Shown here in pieces: positions 1 to 8,701 of a stretch of 62,015 bases of DNA (position 1 is its first letter; the number at the start of each line of letters is the position of its first letter). Both the position numbers and the translations under genes were made by a program. The notes below the pieces were generated by a model. That model ran no database searches. It was not told where the DNA came from and was given only the letters and a program-made list of their open reading frames with translations. This DNA comes from an uncultured Clostridia bacterium (GTDB lineage Bacteria; Bacillota; Clostridia; Christensenellales; UBA3700). The DNA lies in NCBI GenBank assembly GCA_944380395.1, contig CALWHM010000007.1:1-62015 (forward strand), given 5' to 3'.

Positions 1-814
<814 letters not shown>

Positions 815-939
815 TTATTTTGTTATCCCTCTGTTCGGTCGGGCAAAACGCGCTTGCCGCCTTGACGAAAGCGGGCGATTTTCTGCCTTGTATCGGCAAA
901 AAATGCGCTTTGACCGATTCTCCTTCGGGTACATTTAAT

Positions 940-968
940 ATTATAGCTTGAAATCGTTCGCTCGTCAA
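940..968 (-). promoter_or_regulatory. Promoter for PFOR gene
   Basis: Read on the minus strand, TTGACG (968-963) and TATAAT (945-940) are separated by 17 bases. This predicts a 5' leader of about 140 bases before the ATG at 790. No riboswitch fold was recognised in that leader. Confidence 0.6.
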
Positions 969-1034
969 TAAAAGGCGGGCAATTTTAAGCTTAAAATGTA
1001 TAAAATATTTTATATTCACCGCGTGCGTATTTAT

Positions 1035-1063
1035 TTGTAATAAACGGCGCGTTATGGTATAAT
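1035..1063 (+). promoter_or_regulatory. Promoter for ecfA1-ecfA2-ecfT-truA
   Basis: TTGTAA (1035-1040), 17 bases, TATAAT (1058-1063), with an extended -10 TGG immediately before TATAAT. An in-frame ATG at 1062 lies inside this -10, so translation must begin at the downstream ATG at 1092. Confidence 0.7.
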
Positions 1064-1091
1064 GGCTTTGATTATTTTTCGGAGCGTGCAA

Positions 1092-1940
1092 ATGACTGCT
1101 ATCAAACTTGAAAACGTGTATTACGCTTATGAAGCGGATGAGGGAGAAAAGCCCGTAAATGCCGTGGACGGCGTATCGCTGGAAGTGGAGGAAGGCTCTT
1201 TTGTTGCCGTTGTGGGACATAACGGCAGCGGCAAGTCTACGCTCGCGCGCCTTTTCAACGGGCTTTTGCTGCCGGACAGCGGAAGCGTGACCGTTTTCGG
1301 AATGGACACCAAGGACGAAAAGCAGATATATTCCATACGCTCTTCCGTGGGTATGGTCTTTCAGAATCCGGACAACCAAATGGTGGCTTCCGTGGTGGAG
1401 GACGATATAGCTTTCGGTCCCGAGAATCTGGGACTGCCCAGAGATGAGATAATAAGGCGCGTGGACCGCGCTTTGGAACAGGTGGGTATGAGCGAATACC
1501 GCAAGTCCACCCCGTTCAGAATGAGCGGCGGACAAAAACAGCGCCTTGCGATAGCGGGCGTGCTGGCTATTCGCCCCAAGGTGATAGTTTTGGACGAATC
1601 CACCGCCATGCTTGACCCCAAGGGCAGAAGAGAGGTTATGGACGTCATACACGCGCTGAACAAAGAAGAGAAAATGACGGTGATCCACATCACGCACTAT
1701 ATGGAAGAGGTGCAGGAAGCGGAGCGCGTGATAGTGATGGACGGCGGAAAGATAGCCGTGGACGATACTCCCCGCGCGGTATTTGCACGCGGAGAACAGT
1801 TGAAGAAATATAAAATTTCTCCCCCCGCCGTAACGCTTATGGCGGACGCTTTGGCAGACTGCGGCGCTGACATCGCGCGCGACATAGCCACGGAAGAAGA
1901 GTTGGAGGACGCGATATGCCGATTGTTGTGCAAGGATTGA
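1092..1940 (+). CDS. ecfA1: ECF transporter ATPase EcfA1
   Basis: This 282-residue ABC ATPase belongs to the energising module of a group II energy-coupling-factor vitamin transporter. It has Walker A GHNGSGKST, signature SGGQKQRLAIAGV and Walker B VIVLDESTAMLDPKGR; the ESTAMLDP form is typical of EcfA1. It forms a cytosolic heterodimer with EcfA2 on the EcfT scaffold. The start at 1092 was chosen because GGAG lies 7 bases upstream and the upstream ATG at 1062 is within the promoter. It overlaps ecfA2 by 25 bases, suggesting translational coupling. The riboflavin S-component gene at 40381-41226 is a plausible client. Confidence 0.95.
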   Translation: MTAIKLENVYYAYEADEGEKPVNAVDGVSLEVEEGSFVAVVGHNGSGKSTLARLFNGLLLPDSGSVTVFGMDTKDEKQIYSIRSSVGMVFQNPDNQMVASVVEDDIAFGPENLGLPRDEIIRRVDRALEQVGMSEYRKSTPFRMSGGQKQRLAIAGVLAIRPKVIVLDESTAMLDPKGRREVMDVIHALNKEEKMTVIHITHYMEEVQEAERVIVMDGGKIAVDDTPRAVFARGEQLKKYKISPPAVTLMADALADCGADIARDIATEEELEDAICRLLCKD

Positions 1941-2875
1941 GCTTTTCTTACAGCAAGGGCACGCCCTTTGAGAAAAAGGCGCTCGACAACGTGTCCCTTA
2001 CCATAAACGATGGGGAGTTCGTGGGTATAATGGGTCACACGGGCAGCGGCAAGTCCACCTTCATACAGCATTTGAACGGACTTATCAAAGTGCAGGAAGG
2101 CAGCGTGGAAGTAAACGGCATACGCCTTACGAACGCCAAGCGTCCCAAACCCGATTACAAGAAGTTGAGAGCCACCCTAGGAATGGTTTTTCAATATCCG
2201 GAATATCAGCTTTTCGACGATACGGTGATAAAGGACGTCTCCTTCGGGCCCAAGAATATGGGATATAAAAAGGAGGAAGCGGAAGCTATGGCGCGCGAAG
2301 CGCTCCGCCTTGTGGGGCTGGACCCGGATGAGGTGGGCGCAAAGGCGCCGTTCGAGCTTTCCGGCGGACAAAAGCGCCGCGTAGCCATTGCGGGAGTTAT
2401 AGTTATGAAGCCCAAGATATTGGTGCTGGACGAGCCCACGGCGGGGCTGGACCCTTACGGCAAGGAGCAGATACTCAATTTGATACTGCGCCTGAAAAAA
2501 GAGTGCTCGCCCACGGTGATAGTCATCTCCCACGATATGGACGAGATAACGCGTTACGCAAACAGACTGATAATATTCGGAGACGGCAAGGTGGCGTTCG
2601 ACGTGCCTATGACGGAACTTTTCAAACACGGAAGTGAGCTTGAAGAACTGGGCTTGGAAACGCCGTCCGCGGTGCGTATGGCAAACGCGCTGAAAGCGCG
2701 CGGCGTGGATTTGGGCGAAGGCATTGTGAATATGGACACATTCACCGCCGCCGTGCTTGAAAAGCTGAGGCAGAAGGGCGAAAAGGTGGAGGACTTCAAC
2801 GGAATAGATTGGTTCGGCGAAAAGAATAAAGAAAACGCGCCTTTGTCGGACGGCGTGTTCGGGGAGGGCGTATGA
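1916..2875 (+). CDS. ecfA2: ECF transporter ATPase EcfA2
   Basis: A 319-residue ABC ATPase, second nucleotide-binding subunit of the ECF module. It shows Walker A GHTGSGKST, Q-loop VFQYPEYQLF, signature SGGQKRRVAIAGV, Walker B ILVLDEPTAGLDPYG and H-loop VISHDMDE. The C-terminal extension with GMRMANAL-like and helical segments matches ECF ATPases. It overlaps ecfA1 upstream and ecfT downstream (ATGA, 4 bases), so the three subunits are made from one transcript. Confidence 0.95.
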   Translation: MPIVVQGLSFSYSKGTPFEKKALDNVSLTINDGEFVGIMGHTGSGKSTFIQHLNGLIKVQEGSVEVNGIRLTNAKRPKPDYKKLRATLGMVFQYPEYQLFDDTVIKDVSFGPKNMGYKKEEAEAMAREALRLVGLDPDEVGAKAPFELSGGQKRRVAIAGVIVMKPKILVLDEPTAGLDPYGKEQILNLILRLKKECSPTVIVISHDMDEITRYANRLIIFGDGKVAFDVPMTELFKHGSELEELGLETPSAVRMANALKARGVDLGEGIVNMDTFTAAVLEKLRQKGEKVEDFNGIDWFGEKNKENAPLSDGVFGEGV

Positions 2876-3723
2876 GAGATATAGCTTTCGGACAGTATTA
2901 TCCCGTATCTTCGCCCGTTCACAGGCTGGATCCCAGGCTGAAGATAATCTTCACGCTGATGTATATCGTGACGATGTTTTTCGTGGCGTCTTATTTCGGG
3001 TACGCCCTGGTATTGTGCTTTTTGCTCACCGTGTGTGCCGTGGCGCACGTGCCGCCCAAGGCGATGTTCAAGAGCATTAAGGGCATAATAGTGCTTTTGA
3101 TAATAACGGCAATACTCAATCTGTTCTTCTATGCGGGAGAGGCGAGCGTGGAGTGGACGTGGTGGATATTCACCGTATCCCCGGAGGCGATAGACTTTGC
3201 CTTAAAGATGATGTTCAGGCTTATTCTGCTCATAATGGGCACCACCATTTTGACGTTCACCACGGGCACGAGTGAGCTTACGGACGCCATAGAAAGCCTG
3301 TTCAAGCCGCTTAATCTGATAAAGATACCCGTGCGCGACATAGCGCTGATAATGTCCATAGCGCTGCGGTTTATCCCCGGACTTATAGAGGAAACGGACA
3401 AGATAATGATGGCGCAGAAGGCGCGCGGCGCGGATATGGAGAGCGGAAATATCTTCAAAAAGATAAAGGCTATGCTGCCCGTTATAATTCCCGTGTTCGT
3501 CAGCGCGTTCCGCAAGGCGGACGAGCTTGCGGACGCTTTGGACGCACGCTGTTATCAGGCAAGTCCCAAGCGCACAAAGATGAAGAAGATGAGCTTTGCG
3601 TGGCGCGATCTCATAGCGTTTTTGATATTCGCCGCCTTTGTCGCAATAATCTTTTTGGATAAATACCTTTGGGGAGGTCTGGACGGATACATCGTGCAGG
3701 CGTTCCAAAGTTTGATGGGTTGA
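2872..3723 (+). CDS. ecfT: ECF transporter scaffold protein EcfT
   Basis: A 283-residue integral membrane protein with hydrophobic segments near residues 27-65, 70-90, 105-125 and 245-265. The coupling region carries AQKARGADMESGN and ALDARCYQ, the two Ala-Arg motifs by which EcfT grips the EcfA grooves; the second has Cys where Gly is common, a known variant. EcfT links the ATPases to interchangeable S-components. The stop is 2 bases before the truA start. Confidence 0.93.
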   Translation: MRDIAFGQYYPVSSPVHRLDPRLKIIFTLMYIVTMFFVASYFGYALVLCFLLTVCAVAHVPPKAMFKSIKGIIVLLIITAILNLFFYAGEASVEWTWWIFTVSPEAIDFALKMMFRLILLIMGTTILTFTTGTSELTDAIESLFKPLNLIKIPVRDIALIMSIALRFIPGLIEETDKIMMAQKARGADMESGNIFKKIKAMLPVIIPVFVSAFRKADELADALDARCYQASPKRTKMKKMSFAWRDLIAFLIFAAFVAIIFLDKYLWGGLDGYIVQAFQSLMG

Positions 3724-3725
3724 TT

Positions 3726-4463
3726 ATGCGGTATAAACTCACGGTAAGTTATGATGGCAGCGATTTTTACGGGTTCCAGCGGCAGCGCGGACTTATCTCC
3801 GTGCAGGAGTGCCTTGAGGAGGCGCTGTCCACCAAATTGAACGAGCCTGTTACAATAGCCTGCGCGGGCAGGACGGACGCGGGCGTGCACGCCTTGGGGC
3901 AGGTGGTGCACTTCGATCACGACGGGGAACTTCCCGCGGACTTTAGCTTCCGCATAAATCCGCTGCTGCCCGAAAGCATAGCCGTGCTTTCCTGTGAGCG
4001 TGTGCCGGACAGCTTTCACGCGCGCTTTTCCGCCAAGAGAAAAACTTACCGCTACGACATATATCTTTCCAAAATACACGCGCCGTTAAAGCGCCGTTAC
4101 GCGCATATCTGCGTTTACGAACTGAATGTGGAAAATATGAAAAAAGCGTGCGCGTGCCTTGTCGGCGAACACGACTTCCGCTCATTTGCCCTTGCAGAGA
4201 GCGTAAGGGGCAAGTCCACCGTGCGCACCATTTACGATATACACATCGAAGAGAGCGAGGGCGGCAGACTGCTTTCGCTTTACGTCACGGGGGATGGTTT
4301 TTTGCACAATATGGTACGCGCGATAGCCGGCACGCTCATAGATATAGGGCGGGGCAGATTTTCCCCCGAAGATATGCAGGATATTTTGGACAGCAAGGAC
4401 CGCCGCCGCGCCGGCAAAACGGTGGAAGGCTGCGGGCTGTTCCTTGTAAGCGTGGAATATTGA
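3726..4463 (+). CDS. truA: tRNA pseudouridine(38-40) synthase TruA
   Basis: A 245-residue TruA, which converts uridines 38-40 of the anticodon arm to pseudouridine. The catalytic Asp is in GRTDAGVHALGQVVHFD; YDGSDFYGFQRQ near the N terminus and the FLHNMVRAIAGTLIDIGRG motif near residue 200 are family hallmarks. The ATG at 3726 was chosen over an earlier in-frame start because the earlier one would overlap ecfT by more than 50 bases. It is the last gene of the ECF operon; the 40-bp palindrome array begins 14 bases after its stop. Confidence 0.95.
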   Translation: MRYKLTVSYDGSDFYGFQRQRGLISVQECLEEALSTKLNEPVTIACAGRTDAGVHALGQVVHFDHDGELPADFSFRINPLLPESIAVLSCERVPDSFHARFSAKRKTYRYDIYLSKIHAPLKRRYAHICVYELNVENMKKACACLVGEHDFRSFALAESVRGKSTVRTIYDIHIEESEGGRLLSLYVTGDGFLHNMVRAIAGTLIDIGRGRFSPEDMQDILDSKDRRRAGKTVEGCGLFLVSVEY

Positions 4464-4477
4464 AATTCTGCGCATAT

Positions 4478-4699
4478 TTTTTACGCTATACCGTAAAAAC
4501 TTCTGATTTTCGCACACTTTTTACGCTATACCGTAAAAACTTTTGATTTTCGCACGCTTTTTACGCTATACCGTAAAAACTTTTGATTTTCGCACGCTTT
4601 TTACGCTATACCGTAAAAACTTTTGATTTTCGCACGCTTTTTACGCTATACCGTAAAAACTTTCACTTATCGACAACTTTTTACGCTGCAGCGTAAAAA
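4478..4699 (+). repeat. 40-bp tandem array of six palindromic units
   Basis: Six palindromes start at 4478, 4518, 4558, 4598, 4638 and 4678, an exact 40-bp period. Each has arms TTTTTACG and CGTAAAAA. The loop is CTATAC in the first five; in the sixth it is CTGCAG, making that unit fully self-complementary over 22 bases. Linkers of 18 bases are identical between units 2-3, 3-4 and 4-5 apart from one or two bases, so this is a satellite rather than a CRISPR. It lies just 3' of truA, so the RNA would form a row of hairpins. Confidence 0.9.
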
Positions 4700-4752
4700 C
4701 TTTTTAAGTATATTCGGAGAAATAAAGTTGCGGCGGGCAATTTTAATAAAAT

Positions 4753-4953
4753 TCAATCGCTGTGCCCCACAAGATAATCTACGCTTACATCAAAATAATC
4801 GGCTAAAATTTTCAATTGAGCTATGCTGGGCTCGCTGTCTCCGCACTCCCAGTGCGACACAGCCATTTTTGAAAGACACAGCAATTTTGCTATATCGTTT
4901 TGTGTGCGGCGGTTTTCCGCACGCAATTCTTTGAGCCTGTCTTTGAATTCCAT
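4753..4953 (-). CDS. Small XRE-family helix-turn-helix repressor
   Basis: A 66-residue protein that is almost entirely one HTH_3 domain: MEFKDRLKELRAENRRTQND, then IAKLLCLSKMAVSHWECGD as the helix-turn-helix, ending DYFDVSVDYLVGHSD. It has no sensor domain, like phage Cro/CI-type minimal repressors. No Shine-Dalgarno site precedes the ATG; instead TACAAT lies 6 bases upstream, so the mRNA may be leaderless. It is divergent from the LRR gene at 5130, and palindromes with GTAACA half-sites lie between them. A second protein of the same design is at 57974-58180. Confidence 0.85.
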   Translation of the reverse strand: MEFKDRLKELRAENRRTQNDIAKLLCLSKMAVSHWECGDSEPSIAQLKILADYFDVSVDYLVGHSD

Positions 4954-4959
4954 ACAGAT

Positions 4960-4978
4960 ATTGTAACAAAATATGTTA
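4960..4978 (-). promoter_or_regulatory. Extended -10 and operator-like half-sites for the XRE gene
   Basis: On the minus strand TGT-TACAAT (-10 at 4965-4960) ends 6 bases before the ATG (4953), which puts the expected transcription start at the A of ATG. TAACA-N5-TGTTA (4964-4978) overlaps it, suggesting autorepression. Confidence 0.5.
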
Positions 4979-4986
4979 TTATATAC

Positions 4987-5015
4987 TTGACAGTAACAAA
5001 TATTGTTACTATAAT
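4987..5015 (+). promoter_or_regulatory. Consensus promoter with palindromic operator in its spacer
   Basis: TTGACA (4987-4992), 17 bases, TATAAT (5010-5015): a perfect sigma-A promoter. Its spacer is filled by AGTAACAAATATTGTTACT (4992-5010), with 8-base inverted arms and a 3-base centre. This is where a minimal XRE repressor would block RNA polymerase. Confidence 0.7.
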
Positions 5016-5066
5016 TAATTAAGAAGGGCGTTTAACGAGAAGTATTAATTTTAACATAATTAAAAC

Positions 5067-5095
5067 TTGACTAAAATATGTGTTTGTATTATTAT
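5067..5095 (+). promoter_or_regulatory. Proximal promoter for LRR lipoprotein gene
   Basis: TTGACT (5067-5072), 17 bases, TATTAT (5090-5095), about 35 bases before the ATG at 5130. The operator-bearing promoter at 4987 lies 80 bases upstream, so the gene may have two tandem promoters. Confidence 0.6.
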
Positions 5096-5129
5096 ATAAG
5101 TAGAGTTTATTAATAGGAAGGAGGAAAAT

Positions 5130-7289
5130 ATGAAAAAAAAGATAACGGTAATCACGATTTTACTTTTTGTAGTTGTTATGTGCTGTGTACTTACCGCGTG
5201 CGCTGATCCGCACGAACATGAGTTACAGCATTTTGAGGCAAAAGAGCCTACATGCACAGATGAGGGCAACATCGAATATTGGTACTGCGCGGGTTGCGGG
5301 AAATATTTTTCCGATGAGACGGCAGACACCGAGATAACAGCTGATAATACCATCATTGCGGCAAGCGGACATACGTATCAAAACCATGTGTGCACCAAAT
5401 GTGGCGCAACAGAGGACGGATATGTAGAGGAATCGCTTGAATACAGATTGCTGGCCGATGATACTTACGAAGTTTCAGATATAGGAACTGTTACGGATAC
5501 AAACTTGGCAATTCCAAAAATGTATAACGGCAAAGCTGTTACAAGTATAGGAGAGAGGGCGTTTGCTTTTTGTTCTGATTTAACGAATATCACTATACCA
5601 GAAAGTGTAACAAATATAGGTAATGAGGCTTTTTTAAATTGCAGTAGCTTAGTAGGCGTTACTATACTTAAAGGTGTGACAAGCGTAGGAGATAGAGTAA
5701 TTTTTGGTTGTAACAGTTTAACAAATATAATTGTAGAACAAGGTAATCCAGTATATCATAGTGCAGGGAATTGCTTGATAGAAACGGATAGTAAGACACT
5801 TATAGCAGGTTGTAATAATAGCATAATTCCTAATGATAAAAGCATAACGATTATAAATGATTATGCGTTTTCGGCTTGCATTGGTTTAACAAATATAGTT
5901 ATACCCGACAGTGTAGTAAGTATAGGAGATTATGCGTTTTGGTCTTGTGAAGGTTTAACAAATATAACAATAGGAAGTAATGTAAAAAGCATAGGAGATT
6001 ATGCGTTTGGGGATTGTTATGGCTTAACAAGCATAGCTATACCCGATAGTGTGACAAGCATAGGAAGTTATTCGTTTGGTGGTTGTTATGGCTTAACAAG
6101 CATAACTATACCTAGCAGTGTAACAAGTATGGCAAGCACTACATTCAGCAATTGTAGTGGAATTATACAGATAGAAAACGGCGTAAGTTATGTAGATAAA
6201 TGGTTGATAGACTGTGATAATAGCTTATCCCAAGTTCAACTGCGTAGTAATACTGTAGGAATAGCTAATAGTGCATTCTCCGGTTGCAGCGACTTGACAA
6301 GCATAACCATACCCGACAGCGTAACAAGCATAGGAAATGATGCATTCTCCGATTGCAGCAGTTTGACAAGTATAACCATACCTGATAGCGTAACAAGCAT
6401 AGGAGATAGCATATTTTCCGGTTGTAGTGGATTAGAGAGCATAACCGTAGAACAGGGTAATTTAAATTATCATAGCGCGGGCAACTGCATAATAGAAACG
6501 GCAAGCGGAACGCTTATAGCAGGTTGTAAAAATAGCGTTATCCCTGATGACGGTAGTGTAACAAGCATAGGAGATATGGCATTCTACAATTGCAGCGGTT
6601 TGACAAGCATAACCATACCCGATAGCGTAATAAGTATAGGACATTGGGCTTTCTGTTTTTCTGACGATTTAACAAGTGTAACAATCGGTGCGGGTGTAGT
6701 AAGTATAGGAGGTATGGCATTCGACAATTGCAGAAGTTTGACAAGCATAACCATACCGAATAGTGTAACAAGTATAGAAATTATGGCATTCTCCGGCTGT
6801 AGCAGCTTGACAAGCATAACCGTGGAACAGGGAAATGCAGTATACCATAGCGCGGGCAACTGCATAATAGAAACGGCAAGCGGAACGCTTATAGCAGGCT
6901 GTAACAACAGCGTAATTCCCGATGATGGCAGCGTAACAAGCATAGGAGAGGATGCATTCTATGGTAGTGTCTTGACAAGCATAACCATACCCGATAGCGT
7001 AACAAGTATAGGAAGAAGTGCATTCATGAATTGCGATGGTTTGACAAGTATAACCATACTAAGTGGGGTTACAAGTATAGAGGATCACGCATTCTCAGGT
7101 TGCAGTAGGTTAATAAGCGTGATAATACCAGACAGTGTCACAAGCATAGGTGATGAAGTATTTCATCTTGATAAAAATTTGATAAGTATAGTATATACAG
7201 GTACTAGAGCGCAGTGGGAGACTATAAGCAAGGGTAGTAGATGGTATGATGCCGGCACGATAATTTGTACGGATGGAATATTCGATTAA
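5130..7289 (+). CDS. BspA-like leucine-rich-repeat surface lipoprotein
   Basis: A 719-residue predicted lipoprotein. Residues 1-24 form a signal peptide ending in lipobox LTAC (Cys24). Residues 25-115 form a Cys-containing N-terminal module (two CxxC-like pairs: YWYCAGCGKYF and HVCTKCGA). From about residue 120 to the end there are repeats of roughly 23 residues, of the form LTSITIPDSVTSIGxxAFxxC, the BspA/TpLRR (LRR_5) class. Three repeats are interrupted by an insert containing ITVEQGN...YHSAGNCIIETASGTLIAGC. Such proteins are usually surface-anchored binding or adhesion proteins; the ligand is unknown. AGGAGG precedes the start. Its position between truA and rplM is unusual. Confidence 0.9.
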   Translation: MKKKITVITILLFVVVMCCVLTACADPHEHELQHFEAKEPTCTDEGNIEYWYCAGCGKYFSDETADTEITADNTIIAASGHTYQNHVCTKCGATEDGYVEESLEYRLLADDTYEVSDIGTVTDTNLAIPKMYNGKAVTSIGERAFAFCSDLTNITIPESVTNIGNEAFLNCSSLVGVTILKGVTSVGDRVIFGCNSLTNIIVEQGNPVYHSAGNCLIETDSKTLIAGCNNSIIPNDKSITIINDYAFSACIGLTNIVIPDSVVSIGDYAFWSCEGLTNITIGSNVKSIGDYAFGDCYGLTSIAIPDSVTSIGSYSFGGCYGLTSITIPSSVTSMASTTFSNCSGIIQIENGVSYVDKWLIDCDNSLSQVQLRSNTVGIANSAFSGCSDLTSITIPDSVTSIGNDAFSDCSSLTSITIPDSVTSIGDSIFSGCSGLESITVEQGNLNYHSAGNCIIETASGTLIAGCKNSVIPDDGSVTSIGDMAFYNCSGLTSITIPDSVISIGHWAFCFSDDLTSVTIGAGVVSIGGMAFDNCRSLTSITIPNSVTSIEIMAFSGCSSLTSITVEQGNAVYHSAGNCIIETASGTLIAGCNNSVIPDDGSVTSIGEDAFYGSVLTSITIPDSVTSIGRSAFMNCDGLTSITILSGVTSIEDHAFSGCSRLISVIIPDSVTSIGDEVFHLDKNLISIVYTGTRAQWETISKGSRWYDAGTIICTDGIFD

Positions 7290-7336
7290 TTGGCAATCAG
7301 ATTTAATATCCGGCAATATTGCCGTATCACCCTACG

Positions 7337-7359
7337 GGGGCGCGGAAGCGCCCCTTTTT
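7337..7359 (+). terminator. Rho-independent terminator after LRR gene
   Basis: Stem GGGGCGC / GCGCCCC with a GGAA tetraloop, followed by TTTTT. Confidence 0.85.
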
Positions 7360-7435
7360 ATTGAAAGGTAGACGCGTGCGATAGCGCGCGGGCGGGGCGG
7401 GGAGCATGCGGTTTGCAAAAACTTGCTTTAATTGC

Positions 7436-7464
7436 TTGACATATCCCGTGTAATTATATAAAAT
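7436..7464 (+). promoter_or_regulatory. Promoter for rplM-rpsI
   Basis: TTGACA (7436-7441), 17 bases, TAAAAT (7459-7464). The leader to the rplM ATG is about 70 bases. It contains CGAAAATTTCG next to the GGAGG site, which could fold over the ribosome site; whether it is an L13-type autoregulatory leader could not be decided by eye. Confidence 0.65.
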
Positions 7465-7542
7465 AATTAGGCATCGGGAAAAGTGCGCCCAATTTAGCCC
7501 GTTTGACGCGCTTACCCACAATCGAAAATTTCGGAGGTCACT

Positions 7543-7992
7543 ATGAAGACGTATATGGCAAAAGCCGAAGAAGTTCAGCGCAAGTGGTATGTCGTCGACG
7601 CGACCGATTTGGTCCTTGGTCGTCTGGCAAGCAACGTCGCCAATGTGCTTCGCGGCAAGAACAAGCCCACCTATACTCCCAGCGTAGATACCGGCGATTT
7701 CGTTATAATCGTCAATTGCGACAAGGTAAGGCTTACGGGCAAGAAGTTGGAAAAGAAGTTCCACACCTACCACACCGGTTATGTGGGCGGACTTAAACAG
7801 ATCCAGTATAAAAAGCTTATGGAAGAAAAGCCCGAAAAGGCAGTTCTTCTCGCGGTAAAAGGCATGCTGCCCAAAAATTCCATGGGCAGGAATCAGCTCA
7901 AAAGGCTGCGCGTGTTCGCGGGTGCTGAACATCCCCACATCGCTCAAAAGCCCGAAGAGCTTGTTATCGACGCTAAGAAGAAGGAGAATTGA
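7543..7992 (+). CDS. rplM: 50S ribosomal protein L13
   Basis: A 149-residue L13. Hallmarks are [60 protein letters not shown] and [14 protein letters not shown]13 is an early assembly protein of the large subunit. GGAGG lies 7 bases before the ATG. It is followed 2 bases later by rpsI, the conserved order. In relatives this pair directly follows truA; here about 3 kb intervene. Confidence 0.97.
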   Translation: MKTYMAKAEEVQRKWYVVDATDLVLGRLASNVANVLRGKNKPTYTPSVDTGDFVIIVNCDKVRLTGKKLEKKFHTYHTGYVGGLKQIQYKKLMEEKPEKAVLLAVKGMLPKNSMGRNQLKRLRVFAGAEHPHIAQKPEELVIDAKKKEN

Positions 7993-7994
7993 CG

Positions 7995-8408
7995 ATGGCT
8001 ACCAAGAAAATCAAAAAGAAGATACAATATCTCGGCACCGGACGCAGAAAGAAGGCAATCGCCCGCGTTAGGCTCATACCCGACGGCAGCGGCAGCATCG
8101 TCATCAATAAGAGGTCTTTGGACGAATACTTCGGTCTTGACACCTTGAAGTACATCGTAAATCAGCCCCTTGAGCTCACTTCCACCACCGGCAAGTTCGA
8201 CGTTATCGTGAACGTGCAGGGCGGCGGCTTCACCGGTCAGGCGGGCGCTATCCGCCACGGTATCTCCCGCGCTTTGGTTATCGCAGACGAAAGCTATAAG
8301 CCCGCTTTGAAAGCGGCAGGCTTCCTGACCCGCGATCCCCGCGCCAAGGAGCGCAAGAAGTACGGTCTGCATAAGGCTCGTAAGGCTCCTCAGTTCAGCA
8401 AGAGATAA
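7995..8408 (+). CDS. rpsI: 30S ribosomal protein S9
   Basis: A 137-residue S9 with [16 protein letters not shown], the [19 protein letters not shown] core and the basic C-terminal tail ending KAPQFSKR, which reaches the P-site tRNA. The ATG at 7995 is preferred to a TTG two codons earlier because AGGAG sits 8 bases upstream. Co-transcribed with rplM. Confidence 0.97.
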   Translation: MATKKIKKKIQYLGTGRRKKAIARVRLIPDGSGSIVINKRSLDEYFGLDTLKYIVNQPLELTSTTGKFDVIVNVQGGGFTGQAGAIRHGISRALVIADESYKPALKAAGFLTRDPRAKERKKYGLHKARKAPQFSKR

Positions 8409-8436
8409 TCGTCTTAAGCGAAAAACAAAAAGAATA

Positions 8437-8475
8437 AAGGCGGATACGGTTTTAGCCGTATCTGCCTTTTCGTTT
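8437..8475 (+). terminator. Terminator after rpsI
   Basis: A 13-bp stem AAGGCGGATACGG / CCGTATCTGCCTT (one G-T pair), followed by a T-rich run. Confidence 0.85.
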
Positions 8476-8490
8476 TTCGCTTGTTTAAAA

Positions 8491-8537
8491 GAAAACTCCG
8501 CCATAGTCGCGGGAGTTCAAAAGAGGCTCAGCCGATG
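8491..8537. repeat. 47-bp element at island edge, copy 1
   Basis: This stretch matches 34832-34878 at about 39 of 47 positions. The shared blocks are GAAAAC, ATAGTCGCGGGAGTT and GAGGCTCAG-N-CGATG. Both copies lie just after the terminator of a housekeeping gene (rpsI here, DAHP synthase there) and before an accessory island. The rest of 8538-8701 holds no gene that I can see. Confidence 0.75.
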
Positions 8538-8701
8538 TGCATACACTGAATGTACAGTCCCTCATCATAGGGGAAGAACTCAACTTAGAAAATCTTGCTT
8601 TTTCTTTTTTATTGCTTCTTGAACTGCAAAATCTTCATTTGTTACGAAATCCGGCAGCCGGATCATTCGGCATATAAAATTCCTTGCATTCTTTCGTGTA
8701 A

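Noticed and set aside
4478-4699. CRISPR array
   Set aside because: The intervals between palindromes are 18 bases and nearly identical to one another, with no cas genes in the window. It is a tandem satellite.
7470-7542. L13-type ribosomal leader RNA
   Set aside because: A short dyad overlaps the ribosome site, but the conserved helices of the known leader could not be traced by eye.
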